The position numbers were made by a program, and so were the translations under genes. Shown here in pieces: positions 1-11,280 of a DNA stretch of 64,000 nt. Numbering within the stretch: position 1 is the first letter of the stretch; each line of letters begins with the position of its first letter. This DNA comes from Isoetes taiwanensis (lineage: Eukaryota; Streptophyta; Lycopodiopsida; Isoetales; Isoetaceae), in NCBI GenBank assembly GCA_021234155.1, contig JAJEKV010000002.1:43327203-43391202 (forward strand). Direction: 5' to 3'. A model generated the notes under the pieces. The model was not told where the DNA came from. It did no database searches and was given only the letters and a program-made list of their open reading frames with translations.

Positions 1-330
1 ATCTATGGGATCCAACAAGATGGCGCAACAGACGTTTTGCTGTCCGGGTTAAAAAACTTCCACTCCGAAGGGTTTTCGGGGAGGAAAAATCATGACATAA
101 ATAAGAGTATGGTCAAACTATAGAAACACACACAATGAGAAAAATATATACACATCAGGCGAGTGCCAGAGGGCATTGCTCATCCCGTCGGTCCATGACC
201 TCTTGACAGTAGTTGCGCCAGGACAGACTTTGTCAACCCTGCCAAGTGGGAGAAGTGGAAGACGAATGTCACACCCTTCACAACTATCCAGTGCATGATC
301 AAATCCGGGCATGCTATGCTAGGTTGGTCA
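1..330 (-). mobile_element. 3' end of a GC-rich non-LTR retrotransposon (LINE), truncated by the window edge
   Basis: The first 100 bases closely match the 3' end of the LINE at about 6.97-9.49 kb (compare 6985-7085). Both carry 'CTATGGGA', a 'CCGGATTAAAAAAC'-type stretch and 'CCGAAGGGTTTTCG', which can fold into a small hairpin. An open frame on the - strand (118-312) contains a Cys-rich segment resembling the zinc-binding end of the LINE ORF2. The two copies are about three-quarters identical by eye, so they are separate old insertions of one family. The rest of the element would lie to the right on the - strand but is not found, so this is a short 5'-truncated copy, as is usual for LINEs. 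Confidence 0.6.
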
Positions 331-660
331 GGCCCGGCCAGCTGCTACCATGAGATGTTGAGCATGGCCTCAGTATGGATGCTAGGATCATCCCCAATCC
401 ATCGCCCCACCTCAATGTGTGTGCACCTATGCTAATTGAGGCGATGGATCCGCGCTTTTCCATTCATAGAACTTGAAGCTTGTGCCATTAGAAGCTTGAC
501 CAATCGTAGGTATTTGTTGATGAATGTTGGTAATAAAAGAACGGCTAATCCGAGCACTAAGGTAGAAAAATGAATTGATCTATAATCACATTAGCTGATG
601 CTAACTATATTACAAAATCAAAATATATAATTACCTGCTACTAATTGTGCATTGAATTGA

Positions 661-800
661 ATGCTTGCAAATGAATATCTAGCATTATAACAGGGGGTTG
701 CTTTTGTATTTTTGTACGTTTTTCCCTAAGGTTTTTATATGATTTCGTGGTGTATTGTCGTGGATGTACTAATGCGTACATCTAGAGTGCGCATACGCAT
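661..800. repeat. Dispersed direct repeat, copy A
   Basis: This block resembles 4113-4246 over about 130 bases in the same orientation. Shared landmarks are 'AGCATTATAAC' versus 'AGCATAATAAT', 'TATGATTTCGT', and 'TCTAGAGTGC' versus 'TCTAGGGTGC'. The two copies bracket the DDB1/ferrochelatase debris. I cannot tell whether they are decayed LTR parts, ends of a gene-capturing element, or an unrelated interspersed repeat. Confidence 0.55.
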
Positions 801-1057
801 TTCTTATTTTTTGTGGCACTTGCCAATGGTTTAACCCCTTAACCAAAAAAAAAAAAAACCAATTCATGGCATGCAAATCTCGAGAGGTTTTGCTTTAGGG
901 TTCCTTCCACTCTTCCACGGGGTATTTTAGCGTGCCCTTGATTTTCCGGCTCGAATAGCATGATGATCAATACGGCGGGCCTCTGGCAGATGAACAAAAT
1001 TGGAAGCCCCGAAATAGGGTTTCTGTCAGATTTCGAAGGAATTTTTCTGTCACGTTG

Positions 1058-1266
1058 GTTGTAGGTGCAGGTGCCTTATCTTCTATGTGCTCTTGGAGAT
1101 GGCCATCTATTCAATTTCATTGTTGATGTTGATACGGGACTTCTATCAGATAGGAAAAAGATATCCTTCGGAGCAACAGACAGGCCAACTGTGATTTATA
1201 GCAGCAATAAGAAGCTGCTTTACAGTAGTGTTAATCTAAAGGAAGTCAATCACATGTGCCCCTTCT
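1058..1266 (+). pseudogene. DDB1: DDB1 5' exon fragment (damaged DNA-binding protein 1), internally deleted
   Basis: DDB1 is a beta-propeller adaptor of CUL4 ubiquitin ligases. The frame from the ATG at 1065 contains [18 protein letters not shown], then [16 protein letters not shown] and [12 protein letters not shown], a well-known conserved stretch inside plant DDB1. About twenty residues normally found between the 'DRKK' and 'DRPTVIY' parts are missing, so this is an internally deleted exon piece. It runs straight into ferrochelatase sequence at about 1267, with no other DDB1 exons nearby. It starts right after a 'GTAG', compatible with an old splice acceptor. It is a captured or translocated fragment rather than a working gene. 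Confidence 0.8.
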
Positions 1267-2014
1267 TCAGGTGGACATCTTTCTTCAGTGCCCATGGCGT
1301 ACCTGTATCTTATGTTGAGAAGGCTGGAGATCCATACCGTACAGAAATGGAAGAGTGTGTACACATTATTATGAAAGAGTTAAAATATCAGGGAGTCAAA
1401 TCTGAGCACATTTTAGCTTATCAGGTAAGGAACTTGATAATGATTAAGTGCATATTCGACCAGAATTATTAAATGCAGAATCGAGTAGGGCCAGTTAAAT
1501 GGTTGAAACCATATACAGATGAGAAAATCAAAGAGCTGGCAAAGGAAGGCATTGAAAGTCTTCTTGCAGTTCCCATCAGGTAATTTCTTTAAAAGCATAG
1601 AGGTGCTCTTGAGTGTTAGACAAAGATTTGGATGCTAAGCCTGGGATCATATTGTGTTGGATGTCTGCGTAATTGTTGTTAGATGATAGTTGTAGGTGTG
1701 AGCTGTTAAGATGAGATTCTTATGTGTTTATAAGAAGCCCTTTGTGTTTGTGTGAGAACTTCTAGTGCAAATTATCAAAGCTTCGAATCTTATCTTATTC
1801 TATTTTTAATTGGCGACTTTGTCGGTGAGCACATTGAAACGTTGGAGGAGATTGATATGGATTATCGAGAGCTTGCCCTTGAATCGGGAATAAAGAACTG
1901 GGGCCCGCTTTTGATTGTGAACCAACATTCATTGCTGACTTGGCGGATGATGCGGTTATTGAAGCCCCTCCACATGTGGGTGCCATGGTGGTTCTCCTTC
2001 TCGAACATAAACAG
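1267..2014 (+). pseudogene. Ferrochelatase C-terminal exons, broken
   Basis: Ferrochelatase inserts iron into protoporphyrin IX to make haem in plastids. Three exon-like blocks are visible. Block one (1275-1424) reads [18 protein letters not shown] onward and ends at CAG|GTAAGG. Block two (1480-1579) starts after TGCAG and encodes [15 protein letters not shown]. Block three (about 1810-2014) encodes [19 protein letters not shown] and ends at a GT donor after CATAAACAG. The first SAHGVP segment is an active-site landmark of the family. The acceptor before block three is lost, and a small deletion after 'KNWG' shifts the frame, so the protein cannot be made. The exons before SAHGVP are absent; DDB1 sequence replaces them. 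Confidence 0.82.
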
Positions 2015-4112
2015 GTTGGTTAATCTTTGTTGTATGGTATATAGCTCCTTCCTCGAACGATTTCATGTTATGCAAATGGTGAGTAGCATTTGATGCAGAT
2101 CGCCTTGAACCATTAATCTATCGTGACATACCTTCTTGTGGTCCAAAAGAAGTACAAAGCCTTGTATATAAGCACAAAGAATGTAAAAGCGAAGCCAAAA
2201 CAATGCAAAAGGGAAAGAAAAAATTCAGGTGGTTCTTTTGTTGTTAATTTAGGAAGAGGTTTCTGTACCATTTTATCCTCTCAGCAAAAGATGAGGTCTT
2301 AATAGTTTCAAAATTTTATCCCCCTCAGCCTCTTTTCCAGATAGGTAGGTCCTTTTTTAAGAACTTTCTGTAATGCCACTTTCTTCAAATAATTTCACCA
2401 TCCGCTATCATTCATCATTTTCCAGTAAGCATGATTTGTTGCAGCATTTTTGAAAGCATCTAATATATGTTGTTCTGGTAGCTCCACATGTTTCATCTTT
2501 GCCATTGATCCATTGTTTCCTCGGTTTGCCATTACGCTTGTGGCTATCTTGCGAAATCATTGCACTACTAAGAGCATTGCAAATCATTGCGAGAATATCA
2601 AAAAGCGGGCATATGAAGGATACGCTCATAGATACAATGAGTTCTAAATCACGAAACTTGTTGTCTGATTGTGATTGTTGCTTGGTAATGAGACGAGTCT
2701 TCTCCAGCTTATTCTTCAATGATGCTAAAATCTGAGCAAGTTTAGTATGCAATGCATATTTGCCCAATATTCCAAGTATTGTTGCAGTAGAGGTGCATGC
2801 ACGGAAGTTCCATGAATCTGCATGTTAGAGCTGGGATACCTTGGTGCTATACTAGCTTTGGCAGATTAATATAATTCATAGAAGGAATAAAGAGGCTACA
2901 ACTGGAACTCGAGCAATAACTTTCGTGAATGAAAATGGTATGAGTTACCCTTTTGTTGCCTGTTATGTACGTAGATCATGTTCTTTGCTTTAGTTGCATA
3001 AATTCACAAGCAGATTTCAACTGCTGCTCAGCCATTCGCATTGCGCATGTCAAGCAAGGTTTTAACTCTTTCGTTATTTTTTAAACCTGTGTTCATGGTG
3101 AAACATGTATATCAAGAAATCTTCTATGCCCCAGATATATTACATGGCATTTTAAAAAGGGGATATGTTGGGCAAAGGCATTATTACTGTCCGTACCTCA
3201 TCAATATTATTTGTATGTTGCAATATCAATTTGTGTAGTACCTCATCCTTATTTGATGAAGATATAGCTGGTATGGTTTGGCAAGATTTAAGCACTACTA
3301 TTTTCCAAGGATGCATTGGTTTGAAGTCCCTATTTGTTCTTTAAACATCAAATTTGAAGCTTCACCATCTATGGTGGTTGCAATCTATGGTGGTTGCAAT
3401 ATCGATTCCTATGGTCCTATGGTATCTCATCCTTATTTGTCAAACATACAGGTGGTATAGTTTTGACAAGATATAGGCACTATGGCTTTGGAAGAAGCCC
3501 CATATTCTAAAGTTGCTATGTTCCATTGCACTTTTCTTATGTTTGTTCCGTTGAACTTTTCTTATGTTTAATGTCATCAATATTTTTCTACACAAGACAT
3601 GTTGCCATCTCTTTGTTTCCCTAAGGGCCCGAAGGGCCCAAAATTTTTTTTAATACAACAACCAATACATAACTATCATTAACATTAATTAACTTAAACC
3701 ATTAAACCATTGCATCTAACATTTTTAAATTACAATCCCCCTGAAACCCCCTTTGGTTTGGGTGCATATTCACACGGGGGGAGAAATAACAAGATTGAGG
3801 TAGCTAATAACAACTCCTAAATGAAAGAGGTCTCTGAATAGATTCGACATGGCCGTTTCGGATTCGGCACAGCAATGCTGTAGTCAATCTCACTAAACCC
3901 TAGCCGTCCAAAATTTTCTCCACTTTGAAATGATTAATTTTTTTCTCCTAAAAACTGACATTTATTAATTTTAGCCACAAAATTTGAATAAACGTTTATA
4001 AATTTGCCATTCAGTGACTTCTCCCCACTATTTAACACCTTGTTTCTTTGTAGTTCAATAAGTAGGTTTTGGTGATGATGACGACGATGATGATGGAATT
4101 TTAACGTCCACG

Positions 4113-4246
4113 GGAATGGAAATATTTAGCATAATAATAGGGATTACTTTTATATTTTATACGCTTTTTCGCATGATTTTTCTATGATTTCGTTGCTGTA
4201 TTCGTGCAAGTGTACTACATAGTATTTCTAGGGTGCACTCTTCCCG
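4113..4246. repeat. Dispersed direct repeat, copy B
   Basis: Partner of the block at 661-800, in the same orientation and 3.4 kb apart. It lies downstream of the ferrochelatase debris. Confidence 0.55.
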
Positions 4247-4310
4247 AGCCATTGATTTTTTAATAAGAAATGCAATCTTGTGGTTATGGTATCTCAAAGT
4301 TTCGAATCTA

Positions 4311-4428
4311 TGTAGATGTCCATCAAATTATTTTACGGTGTCAACAATAGCAATAGTCGGGCCTTAACAAAAAAAAATGGAGATGTCCATGGAATTGTTT
4401 TTGGGTTTCAACAACTAGCAATAGTCCG
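4311..4428. repeat. Two-copy tandem repeat of about 65 bp
   Basis: Both copies carry 'AGATGTCCAT', then 'GGTNTCAACAA' and 'TAGCAATAGTC', separated by a short poly(A) stretch. No function is visible. Confidence 0.6.
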
Positions 4429-5266
4429 GTAGGGGAAACCCTTCATCTTCAACTAGGGGATTAACTACATTTCATTTCATTTTTCACTTGCAGCACCATG
4501 TTTCAAGCCTTGGCCTGCAATGTTTGTGGCGGATGCACCCCTGTTCTTGCTAAATCGGCCCTGTTTACATAAATCTTGGCGATGGAGGCAATTGCAAAGG
4601 CCTCGTGGGACTATAAGATCGACAACTCTCATTTTTTTGTATATTTTGTTGTCCTACTAATTCCAAGATTTCGATTTATGCAGTTTTGTGGAGCCATAAC
4701 CAGACTATTTGGCCATGAGAGAAGCTAGTTATGGTCATGGAATATGAAAAATAGAACTCGTACCGTCTTTCACTAGCATCAAAACGAGGATGGCGGCTTT
4801 GTTAAGAGAAACATTCATCAGCAGGGTACCACTCCAGATCCGACAGGGAGGAATGTTGGTTCGAAGGCAAAGTTGCCATCCTGTTGCAAAGGTATTGGAG
4901 AAAACTGCAGGAAGGGGAAATGGTGAAGTCTAAACTTTTTATGCATATATAATAAATAATGGATTCCGTAAATTAGAGTATCTAGTCCATTTGAGAATGA
5001 TGTCTCTAGCAATGTTACATGCTTTCTACAGGTTTTAGAGTATCGGGAAGAGTTTATCTTCTGTATGCATCTCTGATATTCACAGCAACTGTGCAGCCCG
5101 ACTACATTTTTTCTGATGGTTAGTTTTTGGTAAGAGTTTGGGAAGATTACTAGACTCAAGTTATTGGTTAGATTGCAGGTTAAGGTTACATAATTAGTAC
5201 GTTCCAGACTGCTGTTCCAAGATATCACTCTCTAAATATATTGTATTATCATAGCAAATGAGATTC

Positions 5267-5812
5267 TGTTAAGATAATTATATGGTCATGTCACAATGCA
5301 ACAAAGGGCATGAATATTACACGGGTCACGCTATATGTAAACACCGACATTTAAAGGCATTATAAAAGTAAGAATAATTTCAGATTGGGATTGAACAATT
5401 TTACAAACAATTTTTTTTTATTGATCGCAAAAGTTTTTGCAAATCAATTTGGCCCGAGACAAGGCAAATCAGGTCTGGTCCAAACCTGTTCCAGATCTTT
5501 ACCACTCGTTTCTGCTGCTGAGTTTCGCCTGCACGATTGTTCTGCTATTCCTGCCAGTGATTGTGTTACAGTACAGATCCGGTTGTGAAAGATATATGTG
5601 AATTCATTCCTTACTGTAACGATCAGCTTGCTCTGGCTTTTTCTAGCCAGATATTATTGCTTGTTGTAGCAAATCGCTATCTTATGCTTGATCTGATTTT
5701 GTTTTTAATATGGCCAGAAATATTTGATGCAGTGAATCGCATTCACTTGATTGCAGTTGTGTTATATTGGTATTTGCTATGAGTTGAAGATAAAAAAAAA
5801 AAAAATCTACAG
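5267..5812 (+). repeat. 5' LTR of Copia-1
   Basis: Begins TGTTAAGAT and ends just before a tRNA-Met-type primer-binding site. Only the first 70-80 bases have a visible partner at the 3' end (about 13707-13785), so the 3' LTR is truncated or replaced by the following unrelated sequence. Confidence 0.6.
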
Positions 5813-5824
5813 TGTATCAGAGCT
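5813..5824 (+). promoter_or_regulatory. Primer-binding site of Copia-1 (initiator tRNA-Met type)
   Basis: TGTATCAGAGCT differs by one base from the usual TGGTATCAGAGC of plant Copia elements and lies 9 bases before the gag ATG at 5833. Confidence 0.65.
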
Positions 5825-5832
5825 AAATCAGC

Positions 5833-6700
5833 ATGGCTACTCGGTTCAGAGCTTTCTTGTTGAGTATAGTAGATGTGTATAATAGTGGGTCTAGATTTCA
5901 AGTATGGGAATCCAAAATTAAGAGAATTTTGAAGATAGGAGTATGGGATGTTGTGAAGCCTCCAAAAGAAGCAGATAAGTTGCAAGAAGTGATGGCAAGG
6001 CTTGAGAAGCTGAAACTGAGCGATGAGGAAGTAAAGAAAGAGAAGAAGTCCAAGGACAAAGCTGGAATGTCGGATACATCTGCAAAAATGGACGAGGCAA
6101 AAGGTATTATATGTAACAAGGCCAGTTCCAACATTCTATTGAGGGTACAAGGATTATCACCACAAGAGATGTGGTTGTACCTTCTCAAAATTTATGAAAG
6201 TAAGTTGTCTTCTCGTGTTGATGTTCTAGAAAAAGAACTAAGACGATTTAAATATCATGATGGTGATAATCTAGAAGTGTTTTTCAAATTTTGGATATGA
6301 TATTGTTTGATCTAAAAGATGCTAGGTGTTGTGTTGTCCAAATAAGCTGAATTATTAGCTATCTCAAGAGCTTTTTCAACATATGATGAGCAGATTGCAA
6401 TGTTTGTGAGAAATGTAGTAAAGAATCGTGAGCAAGCAGAAAGGATAGTTGGCGCAGAGATGAAGGAATTTTGTACTCTAGTCGTTCAAGTGATCGCAAA
6501 GGTTGAAGAGGTAAAATCGATCCATGTTATGGGCAAAGGACAACTGTCCAAAATTAGTCAAGGAAATTTCGTGTTATAATTGTAGTGGAAGAGGACATAT
6601 GTCTTCAACTTGTTCTAGTCCAAGAAACAGAGGAAGAATTGCAAGTAATAGAGGAGGAGCTGCATTAGGTAACAGAGGCAAAGGCTAAGGAAAATCAACC
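5833..6700 (+). pseudogene. Copia-1 gag (capsid and zinc knuckle)
   Basis: The frame from 5833 encodes a Copia-type Gag: an N-terminal part with 'W..KI.RIL', a Lys-rich linker, then the helical capsid segment 'SPQEMWLYLLKIYESK'. A stop at 6298 breaks it. The reading resumes in another frame to a CX2CX4HX4C zinc knuckle (CYNCSGRGHMSSTC) at about 6573-6615, followed by Arg/Gly-rich sequence. It would package the element's RNA in the cytoplasm. At least two disruptions make this copy dead. Confidence 0.75.
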
Positions 6701-6769
6701 TCTGTGAATTTTAGCTGTTGAACCAATTGACCAAGAAGAAGATACTGAGGTAATACCAAAAATTTGTAT

Positions 6770-6971
6770 TGGTATGTAAAGAAAATGCTCATGCTAATTC
6801 TCTTGTGATAGATAGTGGAGCTGAGCGATCCATAGTCAGGTCTCCAGATATGTTGGTTGATTGCTCAAGAACTGGATCAAGACAATATTCAGTTGGGCAT
6901 TGGGAGTTTGCAGCAAGTGGGGATGCTAGAGTTGTTTGATTTGGAGGAAGGAAGGAAGGTATTTTTATCGT
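6770..6971 (+). pseudogene. Copia-1 aspartic protease fragment, cut by a LINE insertion
   Basis: 'IDSGAE' (about 6811-6828) is the D-S/T-G active-site signature of the retroelement protease. The frame degenerates and is then interrupted at about 6971 by the GC-rich LINE. The downstream half resumes at about 9496 with a segment leading into the pre-integrase region. Confidence 0.6.
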
Positions 6972-9493
6972 CCACGGAGACCAATCGGTCTATGGGACCC
7001 AATACAAAAACGCAGCAAGCGGATTACTGCCCGGATTAAAAAACCCCCGCCCCGAAGGGTTTTCGAGGGAAAAACCGTGGCAGCAATCAGCCTACTGACA
7101 AACTGTCCTAACATATAAAATGCAAAAACACCCAAATATATACAGTCATGCACCGCACCCGTAGTTCCTAATCAGCGGGCAGCCAGGCGGGGGAAAAGGT
7201 GACCTCGCAGGTCCAGTACCTCCTGAATGTACGACCCCAGGGCACGTACTGACGGTGTGTTCATCAGCAAATGTAAGGGCAAGTCCGGCCGTACTAAGGG
7301 AGCGTATCTGGCCCGGATCTGACTGAACGCTGGGCAACTCTGGAAAGTGTGAGACTCATCCTCAATGGCACCCGCTTGGCAAGACTCGACAGAGCTCGTC
7401 CGGCGGGGCTCCCTTAATCCACCGCCCATCTCGTCGCGAAGATGGTGGGCACTGCGGCGAATGGAGGCAATGAGTCTGGCGCTTTTTCGAGGGGGTACCG
7501 GGAACGCGGTAGAGTCAGGCCCGGGCTAACACGGGGTTGATGTGCTCCTTGTAATGGGCCGTTTTGACCTGCTCTAGAGCGCCGGGGTCCCAGAGCTTGC
7601 CAAGGAAACAAGCGTCTAGGTACTCCCGCAGGCTGTCACGATCGGCCGCTGTGTCCACCTGCACGCATCTGTGCTCCTGCACGTTCCATCTGGCGAACCA
7701 CTGATCTCTCTTACCCCTCCAACAGGCCCTAAGCCGCTGCGGACCCATTGCCCGCGGTGTAAAGGGGTGCGGGGCCGAGCATCACCCATAGTAACCACTT
7801 TACGAAAATAGGCGATGTGTCTATCAAGGGCTGCCCGTGAAGCGGCAAGAATCGGTTTCTCTGCAGCAGAATCGATAGGGGACTGAAGGTTTCACCCCAA
7901 GTGCCCGTGCCAAAAATGCCTTCTGCACCTGCTCCAAGTCATTCCAGGTCGCCAAAGAGACGACCGGGCCCCAAACCTCGACCCCGTACAGAAGGACAGG
8001 CTCGACCAGTGCCCGGAACAGATGTGACTGATGGCCCCAATCATAGAGCTCACTTTGCCTTTGTTGTTCTGCATGGCATAAAGCTTTCCGGACTGCTTGT
8101 CACCCATAAGCGGATAGGCGCCCCCAGCCAGAGGCGAGGAGGGGAACTCCACCCCGTGTACTTGTAGGTGGGTGGCGTCCACCCAGTGTCCCCCGATATG
8201 TGAGTGCGGGGAGGCGCGGGGTGGCGTGAAGGATATGAGAACCACCGGTCTTGGTGATTCGCAGCATGTATGCGTGGCGTGGCAAAATGTGTCTAGGGCA
8301 TCGGTGAGATTGCATAGCTTACGGGTGTGGGGGCCAGCCAACATCGTCGCATAGATGATGAGCCCGGATGATCCGGTGCAAAAAGGCGTATGCCATCCCC
8401 CATGCTCGGTAAGCCGGGGCTCTAACTGATCAATGTAGAGGCCAAAAGTGTTGGCGAGGGGGCAACCTGCGGGACCCGATACTCTTTGGTAAATGTGTGG
8501 CCGTCGGACGCATCTGCCAAAACAACTCTCATACAACACGTGATATGGCATTACGCACGGGCAGGGAGCCCAGATTGACGTGATCTAGCCCACAGCTTTT
8601 CGGGAGGCAAGTATCAAAAGCCAGCGAAGTCCACAAAGCAAACAATACAAGTCTGCCGATGATTCCGCCGTCTTCAATCGGTGCCGCAATGTAAAGATAT
8701 GGTCAATCGTTGAGTGGCGGGGTCTAAAAGCACACGCCTGTGTGAGGGCTCGCGACATCTGGCGCCTCGCCCGGTGGTCAAGCTGCTGCTTCGAGAATGC
8801 CCGCCAGCAGTTTGGCAAAATCTTGAATCGACCATGATCGTCCGTAAGTGGCGGACGATTGTGGGTCGCCTGCCTTGTGAATGGGAACAACTTGTTGTCC
8901 ATTGTCGGGGAGACCTTCCGCAATGCTTACGTTGGCGAGTGGTAGTGAGGACCGGCACAAGCGGCTGCCCTGCCCATTTGAGTAACTCGGCCTGCATACC
9001 ATCGAGGTCAGCTGCCTTCCCATTAGCCAGCCGTTGCAGGCCCTCCTCAACATCCTCCTCCACGAGAACCAATGGGGGGCCATCCTGTGGGGGTATGGGC
9101 GTACGCGTCCCTGGCGGGTCATAGAGCTGCTGCAAGTACTGTTCCCACTGCCCGGGTGTGATGTCCCCTGTAGGCTGGGCTGGCCTTCGAAGCACTCTGC
9201 GCCAAAAGGTTCGAGGATGAGTGTCCAGCAGGCCGAACATCTCCCCCTGATGCCTGGCAAGGTACCGCGCCTTTGTCTCCTTCAGATGGGCGCGGTACTG
9301 TGTGGTGGCCTGCAAGCGGGTACCTGGATCCAGAATGTGACGGAGCTGCCGCTTGCGTTCTTTACACTCCGCATCAAACCATCGGTTACGCGGGAATGTT
9401 GCTGACCCTGAGCGGCGACGCGGGGGGGTCTGCCAAAGCACTGTCCGCGCATCCGTAAATAGCAAAGTCAGCTGGCCTGTCTGCTGCTCTAGT
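6972..9493 (-). mobile_element. GC-rich non-LTR retrotransposon (LINE) inserted in Copia-1
   Basis: The base composition changes sharply to GC-rich. On the - strand, reading right to left, pieces of an ORF2 follow in order: a linker with FPRNRWFDAECKERKRQLR (9.4 kb), 'VEEGLQRLANGKAADLDGM' (9.05 kb, the start of the reverse transcriptase), 'FAKLLAGILE' and 'FRPRHSTIDHIFTLRH' (8.8-8.65 kb), palm and thumb pieces with 'TFGLYIDQLEP' (8.45 kb), and a Cys/His zinc-binding tail (7.4 kb). Several frameshifts break it. The 3' end (about 6985-7085) is shared with window bases 1-100. It interrupts the protease region of Copia-1, whose frame reads on across the site. Confidence 0.8.
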
Positions 9494-9504
9494 GTGGAGG
9501 GCAA
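7172..9504 (-). pseudogene. LINE ORF2 (reverse transcriptase), frameshifted
   Basis: ORF2 of such elements makes the DNA copy during target-primed reverse transcription in the nucleus. Six or more overlapping open pieces on the - strand (for example 8674-9504, 8778-9260, 7892-8551, 7172-7429) together cover the fingers, palm, thumb and the C-terminal zinc-binding region. The linker motif 'GKAADLDGMQAELLKW' is typical of non-LTR reverse transcriptases. I do not see the endonuclease domain, so the copy is probably 5'-truncated. The palm YADD box is not clearly readable: the matching region near 8.35 kb reads 'IIYATMLAGP', which suggests decay. Confidence 0.7.
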
Positions 9505-10330
9505 ACATGTAAGCCTGAAAGATATGTTGTGTGTACTAAATTTAATCAGAAATTTGATTTATGTAAGTCAAATAATAGATCTAGGATTTAAGGTGGTGTT
9601 CGAACAAAAAATATGTAAGATAATGCGTGATAATAAAGTTTTTTGGCAAAAATAATTGAAGACTTGTTTGAACTAAGCAAAAGTAGAATGTTTAAAATAT
9701 ATGCTATACTGGTTCCGTCTGTTAAGTTATGGCATGAAAGATTAGCTCATATGTATGTGAAGAATGTTGAGCTTATGGCCAAGAAATGTTTAATAAATAG
9801 TTCAAAAGAAATTGTCAATTTGTTTGTTATGGATGTATGCTAAGAAAGCATACAAGGACACCATTTAAGAAAAACAATAAGGGTGCAAAGGATCTTCTTG
9901 AATTAGTGCATACTGAGTTGTATGGACCAATGAATATAGCAAGTATGAGTGAAGAAAGATATTATATTTCATTTATTGATGATTATAGTAGAAGAAATTA
10001 ATGCTGTTTTTTAAATGCAAAGCATCAAGCTCTGAAAGCATTTAAACAGCTTGTGAAACGGGAAAGAAGTCAAATGTATAAGATCAGATAGAGGTGGAGA
10101 ATATATGTCTAAGAAATTTGTTTAGAGCGAATAAGAAGGCAACTCACTTGCAGATATAGCCCTCGGCAAAATGGGGTTGCAGAACGCAAAAATAGAACAG
10201 TATTGGATGCAGCTAGGGCAATGATAAAGCATGCAAAGCTACCAAATTTTTTATGGGCAGAAACAGTAAAAACAACATTTTATATTCAAAACAGACTTCC
10301 TTCAGTCAATACATAAGGATATGTCCCTGA
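9496..10330 (+). pseudogene. Copia-1 pre-integrase and integrase
   Basis: The GAG-pre-integrase zinc region reads 'LWHERLAHMYVKNVELM' (about 9730-9780). The integrase core follows with 'ELVHTELYGPM', 'FIDDYSR' and 'IRSDRGGEY' (first and second catalytic Asp), then 'NGVAERKNRT' with the catalytic Glu and 'LPNFLWAE'. Stops and one-base shifts between these blocks mean the enzyme cannot be made. The role would be insertion of the cDNA into nuclear DNA. Confidence 0.78.
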
Positions 10331-10349
10331 AGAACTATAGACTAGTAAA

Positions 10350-11280
10350 AAACAAGAATATGATAAGTTTAAATTATATGGATGTTTAACGTATGTGCAT
10401 GTTCCAGAAGAATTACGGACTAAGCTCGAAGATCGGTCAACAGAAGCATTTCTAGTCAGCTATGATGAAGAAGCTAAAGGCTATCGACTTTATGATTTTA
10501 TTGAAAATTATACAAAATTTGAGGAGAGCCCAAAAACTCCTATAGATATTGATGAGGATAATGGTTCTATAGTCTTAAATGATGAACCAAATAAATGAAG
10601 CACTGTAACTGATACACATCTGCTTAAAAAACATAAGAGTGAAGTTGAGCATTTAAAAGAAATTTACAGGGGGATGAGGAACTATATGGTAGGCAAGAAT
10701 CAGGGAAAAGTTGACGGTAGCAAATGCTTTGGCTACCAGATAATGATGTTTCAGATCGTATGACATTATTTGAGCCGGTGTACCTAACAACTTTGATGAA
10801 ACTATTAGTGCAGGAGATGCAGATGAATGGAAAAGTGCAATGAAAGATGAAATGCAGTCTTTTTTGCAAAATAAGACATATGAGCTTGTAAAGCGTCCTG
10901 AAGATAAAAACATAGTAGGAAATAAATGGATTTTTAAATAAAAAAAGGTCCAGATGGATGCATGCAAGAATATAAAGCCAGACTAGTTGTAAAGCTTTTT
11001 CAGAAAAAAGGTATAGACTATGAAGAAACATTTCGCCCATTGTCAAACTAGCAAGTTTAAGGGCTATTTTAACATATGCAAACCCTAAAGATCTAGAGCT
11101 ATATCATATAGTTGTAAGCACAACATTTTTAAATATAGACATTGATGAAGAAATATACATGGAACAGGCTCGTGGATATGAGCAAGAGGAAGACATAGTA
11201 TAGAAATTAAAAAAAGCAGTCTATGGATTAAGGGAAGCTCCAAGACAGTGGTATATATATGCATGAACAACTACCTAAAA
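10350..11280 (+). pseudogene. Copia-1 reverse transcriptase, N-terminal half
   Basis: After an integrase C-terminal segment ('GCLTYVHVPEELRTKLEDRS', 10395-10598) come the RT start 'EWKSAMKDEMQSF', 'NKWIFK' and the 'LKKAVYGLREAPRQWY' box at about 11205-11255. At 11281 an L1-type LINE end interrupts the frame; the RT resumes at 12564. Confidence 0.75.

Larger units (their letters stand above)
2015..5266. other. AT-rich spacer with no recognised gene
   Basis: Short open frames occur here (for example 2408-2767 on the - strand and 4818-5228 on the - strand), but none matches a family I know or shows coding periodicity convincing by eye. The stretch holds the second dispersed repeat copy (4113-4246) and a short tandem duplication at 4311-4428. 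Confidence 0.5.

Noticed and set aside
1065-1472. A functional DDB1-ferrochelatase fusion gene
   Set aside because: The DDB1 part has an internal deletion, the last ferrochelatase block has a lost acceptor and a frameshift, and most exons of both genes are missing.
2408-2767. A 119-codon - strand gene
   Set aside because: There is no recognised domain, no splice or promoter context, and overlapping + strand frames are of similar length in an AT-rich spacer.
7892-8551. A stand-alone 219-residue protein gene on the - strand
   Set aside because: Its segments fit the palm and thumb parts of the frameshifted LINE reverse transcriptase around it.
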